Assembly (NCBI GenBank): GCA_032158125.1
Contig: JASKOT010000034.1
Location: forward strand, 62,001 to 126,000
Direction: 5' to 3'
DNA from: Papiliotrema nemorosa
Taxonomy: Eukaryota; Basidiomycota; Tremellomycetes; Tremellales; Rhynchogastremaceae
DNA: 64,000 nucleotides
A program made the position numbers and the translations under genes. This document shows positions 56,791-64,000 of the stretch, one piece after another (positions within the stretch are counted from its first letter, which is position 1; every line of letters starts with the position of its first letter). The notes under the pieces are model-generated. The model did no database searches. It saw only the letters and a program-made list of their open reading frames with translations, and was not told the origin of the DNA.

Positions 56791-57602
56791 GTTGTTGGTG
56801 AGGGTGGATTTGCTATTGAGAGTTGGGCAATTTTACTTGAAATGATTGGAAGTTGTGAGTGTTGCCTTGGTGGCTGCTGGTGATGCGATTGACAGTTAGA
56901 TGAGAATCTTCACCGTTCAGAATCGACGACCTATATACCTCACAGGCTGCATGGTTGATCGGGGTACCAAGCCCGTCAGTCCTGTCCCAAATACAAATCA
57001 GACCGCATTCCCATGAATCCCATGCCAAGGATGCCCTTCATGATACGTTTCACAAGTGGTCGATCGGCGGGGGTCAAAGGTCTAACCGCAGATCGGTGAC
57101 TGCATGACGCGCCGGGTTCAGTAGTGTCTCGCTCCTGGACCCTGTATCAACAAGCCTGTCTGGACCATAACATAGGGTGCTCAGCCAGAAGGAGCGAGGC
57201 ATGGCCATCAGAGGGCACCCCGATGAAGCATGGGAGGAGCGGTCGGGCGGTCTGACGGGTATCCATGGCCGCAAGGGCAGCACTTGGGTGGCGAAAGGAG
57301 AGAACATGACGTCATTACGTAAAGATAACAATTCAGTCCTCAACACGATACACGGCCTTCAGTGTGGTGCGAGTGCCATATGCATGGTCTTGAGGTACGC
57401 CATCAAGACCGATCTCGAGGAGTAGTTCTAGAGGTCGGCGCGCTGAATCGCAAGCGGCCATACGATTCGAGATGACATTGATCAGACTACGGAAACGCTC
57501 GAATCATAAGAGTTCCCTCCGCTCATCCAGGCGATCGAGCCCGTTCCTCCTTCCTCTTTATCATCCTGATCACGGGTCAGATGCACCTCATCTGTATGGT
57601 CC
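56791..57602. other. Intergenic
   Basis: Promoter of RTA1 copy 2 on the left and the end of the membrane-protein gene on the right. Short frames at 57074-57425 show no domain. Nothing further recognised. Confidence 0.4.
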
Positions 57603-59496
57603 CTAGTGCAAGTCCTTCCCGAGTGAAGGCAGACTGGGCATCTGGTGCAAGCTTGTCGAACTGGAAAAATCGTCCACCAACTCGTGGTCCCGGGTGAAAT
57701 TGGTAGAATGCCCAGACTCTTCGTCGGGAAGTCGTTGACGGTTGATACCTACTCGAAGTTCGGGTGATTTGTGCGACTGGAGGTCAGTAAAGGTGAACAA
57801 GACGATGCAGTATGAAAGTGAACGATCAGGTGTAGGGATGAAGGAAGGGGAAGGGGAGTGGAGGTGTCGAGACACTATATGAATGGCTCCAAGGGGGAGG
57901 AACAGCGAACGGTAGATCGCTGTGACGGTCTGCAGGGAGGGATGGTTAAATTATTTGAGAGGTTGAAATTTGAAGATGCGGAAACTGACCTCTTCATACA
58001 CGACGGTATCAACCTTGATCTTGTCAATCTGCATCGTCTCTTGCTGGTGCCTATTGGAGATGTTGAACGTGTTGGTCCTCTGCTCATAAGCTTTACCCAG
58101 GACGAAAAGGTCGAAATCATAACCTACCCTCTGATTCCCCGAACTATCTTGACCGCTCGTCTCCATCGCTTTTCGAAGGGTGAACCGGTAATTCAACACG
58201 GCTTACGCGTCAGCCAACCACTACTCCCCCTCGGATTGGACGTACCAAGAAGAGACACCACGTATATCTTGGTATATACCAACTGGAAAAAGGCATTCAT
58301 CAAGGCCGTGTCGTTCAATGCGTAGTATATCAAGAATGCAGCTGCAAAGATTGTACCCGGCAATTGAGTCTCAAACGATGTTCTGTTCATCAGCACGATC
58401 TGCCTATCCCCCAATGCATACACACCTGATGAGTCTATTGACAATCTTGTCAGTGGTTGACCATCCAGTTTTGGATTGCACCAGACCGAGCATGATCAAC
58501 CCGGTTAACAATACGTCTGCAGCTGTCGCTGCGCCAATCTATCCGTTAATTAGGTGTTTCAGTGCTCGAGAGGGGAGTAGCCACTCACGAAAAGGAAGAA
58601 CCAAGTCTTCATTTTCTGTCCAAGTTGTCAGGTCTCCTTCTACTGAAAGCATGCGGAAAAGCTACTCACGTAACCCTCCAAGACGGTGGAAAGGCTGTAG
58701 GCTTTGACGTTGATCCCTATGCCCCCTACGACCGATACAATCCTGCGCTCATCAGTACATAACTCGATATCGTTCATCACTCTGACGACCTACATGATAG
58801 GAAGAACGAGTACAGGGATCCACAACCTCTGCTTGTTCAATTGATACGCCCTTTCGAGGTAGAACATTTGTATAGGGAAGACGGTCGTCACGTCCAGCAC
58901 GCCATATACCGCCAACTCTGGAGAGTCAGCGAAAGTCCATAGCGCGGTCATGACGAGAAGGGGGTAAGACTTACTCTTCACTTCGGCAAATTGGGCAAAC
59001 TTGCCGAATCCAAGGACGAATGTGATCCAGAGGTAGTACAACCCATAGCCCGTCGTAGCGAGCGAAACCAGCCCGGACCATATCTGTTCTCAGCTAAGGA
59101 CTCTTTCACAAAAAGATAGGAATATGAGTATGGACTCACCACGACCAGCTTGACAAACGCCTTTTCTGTCCGGAAATTCGAAGACCAAAGGAGGATCTGG
59201 TGGAGCATCACGCCGAAAAGGATGAAATCGAAGGACCACCTGTGGATGAGCTCCCCCCCTTTATCAGTATACCACTTTGCCAAGCGGGTATTGACGGGCA
59301 TGGTTCGATCGATAGTACATTCAGGGGTAATGAGGCTCATTGGGACTGAATAGAGCGGAGACACACACCCTAAGATGAATGGACCGAGGTTTCCACCTAG
59401 ATTCTTCGATATTTCAGCTTTAGCAGCAGCCTCCATGATTGAAGCTGGGTCGGTGGGAGGGGCTGATCCCCCAGTCGCTCCTCCGAATATCGACAT
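57603..59496 (-). CDS. Multi-pass membrane protein, DUF6534-like (copy 1)
   Basis: Belongs to a basidiomycete family of multi-pass membrane proteins usually described only by DUF6534. The start at 59496 gives MSIFGGATGGSAPP; the end at 57603 reads LPSLGKDLH. Hydrophobic segments in order: LGPFILGWSFDFILFGVMLHQILLW, LATTGYGLYYLWITFVLGF, LAVYGVLDVTTVFPIQMFYLERAYQL, WIPVLVLPIM and IGAATAADVLLTGLIMLGLV. The family signature follows: RLIRTSFETQLPGTIFAAAFLIYYALNDTALMNAFFQLVYTKIYVVSLLAVLNYR. A polar cytosolic-looking tail ends the protein. About eleven exons; most joins were checked by phase, those after 57960 less well. Function unknown; a related gene lies next to it at 61166-62686. Confidence 0.8.
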
Positions 59497-61165
59497 GGTG
59501 GTTCTTGAGCTTGTTGTGGTCTTTGTTATATATGGATACGGTGCGTGGAGTCGAACAATCGCAGAGGACGAACAGCGAAAGAGAAGGGAAGGAAGGGTAG
59601 TCAAGATATTGGCTAGCCGAAGGTCTTATATATGAGTGGTGATATGGATGGTTATCGGAAAGTATACAGACCCTCGGGCAGCAAATCGCAAAGGTAGGCG
59701 AAGGAAGGGGGGAGTCGAATACATCGTGATGGTGGTCAAGGTAAGACTCCCGTTGAACACTCCATCTTCCTCTTCACTCTGTATGCCGTTATGACTTTGA
59801 GAGCCCATCAGCCCATCATCATCATTATGAGCCTCAGCGTTATCATCAACTTCAGTGGTGCTTGAGTGGTATGGGAGAGAGGAAACCCGAAAGATCTGAA
59901 CGGAAGGAAGCGAGAGAAGGGGGTTTCAGTCTGATCATTCGGTGCATAAACTCTCACGGGATCAGAGAGTACACCCAGGGCAGCTGAACACAAGCAGTGG
60001 AAGTATCCGTCGGTGTGTAACGGACGAGATGTGGAGAGTGAAGCGGGAAGGAGCGATGGGAGGCGTGATGAGGAGGTGATGGGATTTGACCTTTGGTCGA
60101 AAGGAGCTCAGGCCTCGCTGCCGAGGGACTTTTCGTGTCTTTCTCGGTTCCCACATGCGTTGACCCCGAGTGCCGACTGTGTGCTCGAGTAATGGGTGTG
60201 TGCACATGTCCTCGTAGGTACACAGTGAGACCAGACCCGAAGAGCGGGTCGGGGCTGTTGGACACAAAGGCTGGGTGTGTGTTTTGACGTTACGTAACTC
60301 GTACGGTGTGATTGCGTTTCAGGTTTCATCTTGGGATTTCAACCCTCTTCCCTTTCATGCCATGTGAAAGACCACCGCAGGCGTATGCTTCTCATCCATG
60401 AATCTATCAACCAGGAAGAATTATAGCGAGATCCAAGCGCAGTACCCTGCACCGATGATCCTGATAGACGCCCTCTGTGTCAGCTCTACGCAAGCGGGAA
60501 CCTTTCCCCGTGTGAGGATGGAAGGCTTCACACCTCATCGGAATCTTACACGAACGGGACTGCGTGATTGAGATAGAGAGCCTGATTTTACCATGTGCTT
60601 TTGATTGAACTCCCCCTCCACATGACGTCTCATTGGCAAGGGCAATCATCCTTGCACTGCTGCGTTTTTGCACCGGCATCTCATTTCGATCTCGTCGGTA
60701 TAGCGTCGAGCGCGCCACCTGCACTGAAAGGCGTCGACTTGGGCGATTCGAGCGCTGTTTAGAGCATGAATGGAACCTTGGTCACGGTGTCCCAAGTAAG
60801 AACTTGCCCATCTTAAACATTCACAGAACACATTCTTGCGTCCCAGATCCTTGTAGCACACAAGTATAGAAGGTACACATCACAGAATCGGATCAAAATA
60901 CAAAGATGAGCATGGATAGCTGGACGATTTGCCTGTTTATACTAGTGGACACATCAAAGCGCATGGATCTGGTCAGAAACAGCTGTGCGTTCGACGCCCT
61001 CATTATTCTCCCTGAGAGGAGCGGTATATCCCGTGCCGAACCGCGAGATCCGGACGGATAGAGGTCTATGGTGGTCAAAAGCGAGGTTGGAGGGGATACT
61101 AGGCGGAAGCGTCTGGACCTATCATCAGCTCCATACGCCGTGTATACTTTCAGCAGACCCCTGAC
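59497..61165. other. Long intergenic stretch
   Basis: About 1.7 kb between the two tandem membrane-protein genes. It contains the promoter of copy 1 and the uncertain 3' end of copy 2 (a possible last exon reaches 60893). Other frames (59954-60329, 60407-60861) have no domain. A short CAT-rich run is at 59814-59825. Confidence 0.4.
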
Positions 61166-62686
61166 TCACATGGGGAAACCGGCCAGTAAGTGTAGGAAGC
61201 TCCCTTGTCTCCTGTTGATACTTGTCCGACCCACTACGGTTCGTCTACCCTTAGTGCACGTACGATTCAAGACTCTACGCCGTCAAGAAGGAGGCAGACT
61301 CACGCTCGTCCCGCTACTTTTGTCCGTCTGCAAGTCTCTCCTCAACGAAATCCTCGCGTTGAGCACGGCTACATACGTATCAGCCCTTCTGCTCCCATAA
61401 CCCATACGAGGAAGATGGACTGACCCATCATTGATACCGCGTAGATCTTCACATGGGCAATCTCGAAAGCGGCCATGACTAGCGATACGGGGTTGAAGCA
61501 ATAATAAACCAGATATGCAATCGCAAAGCAAGTAGCGGGGAATTGCGCCTCGAAAGTGATCCTACCATCAGTCCAATTCTGGACGTAGGCAAGGCGGGGG
61601 GAGTTACCTGATCAGACGGGTGACTACTCTGTCTGTGTTGGAGAATCCTGTTCGGGATTTGTATAGACCGACAATGATCATTGTTGTCAACATCAAATCT
61701 GTCGCGAACAACGCCGAGAGCTTTGATCAGTCAGTCCAGCACAACTAGACACACCCAAGTGTAGAACCAGGGTTTCAAAGACTACCATTAGCTGTGCGAC
61801 TTAGGTTCACAGCACAAAAGGGTATGGCCACTTACATAGACGATGATCTTGTTTTGATCCGTTGTAGTGATCACCTTTGCCCCGATGGCACCCACGCAGT
61901 AAGCTATAATGGGCCCGACCAAACTGATCGGGACCCAGAGTGATCTCTTCCAGAGTCTATACGCTCGATCAATGTAGAACACCTAGACGCACAGTCAGCT
62001 CATCTCCCCTGGAACGTCAAGTATGTGGGTAGCTCACATGGACGCCCACAGTGGTAGCTATCCCAAAGATGGCATACCATGTCACTTCTGTTTATCAGTC
62101 CCCGGCCCCTCCTCCTGAATTGATACTGGTGTTGATACGAATGGCGTGGCATGGGCGAGAAGGGAACAAGAGAAAAACTCACGATCAAACTCTATCCATG
62201 GTCCAAACTCTCCAAAACCAGAAACGAAAAAGATCCACATGCAGTAGAAACTCCATATGGTCGTGATCAGCGTGATGATGGTCGTGTAGCCGACTATGAG
62301 TTTGATAAACTTCCGGTCGGTCTTGTATGTCGATGTTGATAAGAAGATGAGGAGTTGGTGCGTGTAGATTCCGAAAAGTAGGAAATCAAACATGAATCTA
62401 CCCATCAGCCCACTCCCCACTATCAAGGTGTCATTGTTGTATCCGGCCTCAACTCAAGGTGTCGTTGGCCTCTATGCGAGGGATGGGATTGGCAGGCCAG
62501 GGGTTGGGAAGGAAAGAAAACGTACGCCAACAATGGGAGACCTATATTCTTGGACAGATCTTGTCGGATATACCTCCCTGCACCATATTGCAACACCGCA
62601 TCAGGATCACTCCAATTGACACTTGAACCCCCTTCCCCTCCGCCAGATCCACCGCCTACACCTTTCAGACCGTCAAAGAAGGACAT
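61166..62686 (-). CDS. Multi-pass membrane protein, DUF6534-like (copy 2)
   Basis: Tandem relative of 57603-59496, same strand. The ATG at 62686 gives MSFFDGLKGVGGGSGGG, then NIGLPLLAFMFDFLLFGIYTHQLLIF, YTTIITLITTIWSFYCMWIFF, WYAIFGIATTVGVHVFYIDRAYRLW, WVPISLVGPIIAYCVGAIG, LSALFATDLMLTTMIIVGLYK and the signature RVVTRLIRITFEAQFPATCFAIAYLVYYCF...AHVKIYAVSMMAVLNARISLRRD, parallel to copy 1. The junctions followed so far are in phase. The C-terminus is uncertain: reading stops at 61166, but a GTGAGT donor just before it could add an exon down to 60893 (ending RFDVSTSINRQ). Function unknown. Confidence 0.75.
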
Positions 62687-63703
62687 GGTGATTGAATCGT
62701 CGATAAAACAGGCGATTGCTTCCACTTGTCAATATGAGAGAGCTTGTAGCCAGACTACGCAGGATCAATGTCGAGCTTGCCTGTATAGCAGGTGGAGGAA
62801 TGGGTAAAGGTAACCTTGTGAGGACTTGTCGCACTGTACTTGTATCTTCACTTCTTTTAACGCTGTGTGCTCCACCGGTGTCGTTCTTAGAGGTAAGATC
62901 GATGGACACTTGGCGTGGCTGGTGGAGCTGCCGATGCCGCCAAAGGATCCCTTGGATAGATACCGTACCCAAGGGAGGAAGAGTCCAAGTCTTGATAACG
63001 TTCACCGGGATCGACAAATCGTCCATCTGTGTATCTTTGTTTGTGTGCGTCTTTGTGTTGCTGTCTGAGTCTAATCATGCTCAAATGCTCATCAATACTG
63101 TATCAGCGTGATCATCAGCTTCAGGGTTGTATTTTGTATTTCCAGTCGATGAAACGAGGATTGATCGAGCTCGAATGGTCCTTCCCGACTCACTCCCGAT
63201 CAGCAACCCAATCTTCCCCCTTTCGCCCGACTCCCATCCCCTAGACTCCACAACCCTGCTCTGTTCTACTCTGCTCCGCTCTACCCGTCATCCCGCTACA
63301 GGGGCCAAGAAGCACTCGTTGGAGCATGCCTTGCATATCTTTACCCAACAAACTTTTCCATCATGTCCAAACAACCAGTGTTTATACTTAATACAATTTT
63401 TCCTCTCGTCCCCTCGTCCATTCGCCATGACCCGACTCACTTGCTTGCTTGCTTGCTCCGATTGACTTTCTTTTTCCTTCCCTTTTCTCTTGGCTCGGTG
63501 CCTATGGTACATTTTCTTTCTCTCCCACCCATTATCCGTTCCGTTCGTTTCCCTGTGACCCAGACCATCGCTTCGTCGTCCGCTCCGCATGCTTTGTCGA
63601 TCCAAGAATGCAGAGTAATCGCTACAACAACAACATTGGATGGATTGTTGATTGCCGGTCTTTATACAACTCAATTGCAGAGGAAACGCCTGTTCAGACA
63701 GTG
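62687..63703. other. Intergenic
   Basis: Promoter of the membrane-protein gene on the left, 3' region of the phosphatase gene on the right. A pyrimidine-rich tract with repeated CTTG units lies at about 63380-63500 on the plus strand. No gene is supported. Confidence 0.4.
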
Positions 63704-63976
63704 CTACATTATAAGCGTTGTTCCATTTGGGCCGCGGGGGAGACTCACTATATCCCGACAAAATGCCGGCCACGAATATACGATCCTCCTTGGAATCACC
63801 ACTCCTCCGCTCATCTTGGCCTCTTCCGCCTCTTTTCGCGCCAATTCAACTTCCCACCCGAATAGCTCGTGGAAGAATCGCAAGTTGGGCTGGATCAAGA
63901 CGTTGAGTCGCCGAGCTCGAGTAAGGAGGTATGCATCCATCAATCCCATTCGGTGGTATTGCATAAGATAGGCGAT
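63704..63976 (-). CDS. Dual-specificity protein phosphatase, C-terminal exon only
   Basis: The last exon of a gene that continues past the right edge. It begins after an acceptor (CGTCAG) at 63977-63978 in phase 0 and ends with TAG at 63704. The 90 residues read IAYLMQYHRMGLMDAYLLTRARR, then PNLRFFHELFGWEVELARKE, the alpha-helical end of the dual-specificity phosphatase fold (AYLM....M.L..AY..VK.RR....PN..F...L..WE). The catalytic HCxxxxxR loop would be in the upstream exon, outside the window. The tail after the domain (VIPRRIVYSWPAFCRDIVSLPRG) has no known motif. Confidence 0.85.
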   Translation of the reverse strand: MAYLMQYHRMGLMDAYLLTRARRLNVLIQPNLRFFHELFGWEVELARKEAEEAKMSGGVVIPRRIVYSWPAFCRDIVSLPRGPNGTTLIM

Positions 63977-64000
63977 CTGACGTGAGTCATCTTGCACATA

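Noticed and set aside
1..64000. CRISPR arrays, rRNA, transposon ends or retroelement domains
   Set aside because: I found no regularly spaced repeats, no rRNA-like sequence and no integrase, reverse transcriptase or transposase motifs in any frame.

Overview
The window looks like nuclear DNA of a basidiomycetous yeast or relative, most likely a Tremellomycete. Almost every protein gene is cut by many short GT-AG introns (about 35-100 nt, with CTNAY branch sites close to the acceptor). Genes lie on both strands with short spacers, and the protein set is typical fungal (Zn2Cys6 regulators, RTA1 exporters, MFS maltose-type permease, flavocytochrome b2). I re-spliced the genes by hand. In most models every junction keeps phase, which is the main support for the coordinates; feature ends are first and last coding base, introns included.

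Layout. 0-10 kb: an edge fragment of a proline-rich protein, a secreted histidine acid phosphatase/phytase, a fumarylacetoacetate-hydrolase-family enzyme, a broken GPI-type cysteine-repeat gene and an inositol-dehydrogenase-like oxidoreductase. 10-35 kb: an accessory-looking region in which four copies (A-D) of an unrecognised three-exon gene family are scattered among a CmcJ/NvfI-like oxygenase, a hemerythrin-domain protein, two Zn2Cys6 factors, an RTA1 exporter and a gene (X) that may be a fifth, divergent copy. 28-38 kb: a sugar-utilisation group of maltose-type permease, GH36 alpha-galactosidase/raffinose-synthase-like enzyme and GH2 beta-mannosidase, with family copy D between the two hydrolases; together they could import and break down galactomannan-type oligosaccharides. 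39-64 kb: mostly ordinary metabolism and membrane genes (nucleoside transporter, GDSL esterase, double ricin-B-fold lectin, GRAM/VASt lipid transfer protein, metallo-beta-lactamase-fold protein, ketopantoate reductase, flavocytochrome b2, a second RTA1 exporter, two related multi-pass membrane proteins), ending in a partial dual-specificity phosphatase.

The most interesting signal is the A-D family. All four share two introns, both in phase 2, a short N-terminal exon, a cysteine-containing middle exon and a long third exon that starts with a conserved Trp block and carries a basic segment. I know no family that matches. Copy B carries an apparent +1 frameshift at a TCC-TAG site. Other points are three GC-AG introns, an 8-nt microexon that supplies the first zinc-cluster cysteine, and CGG-N2-CCG sites shared by the promoters of the sugar genes. 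I saw no tRNA, rRNA, CRISPR or transposon.
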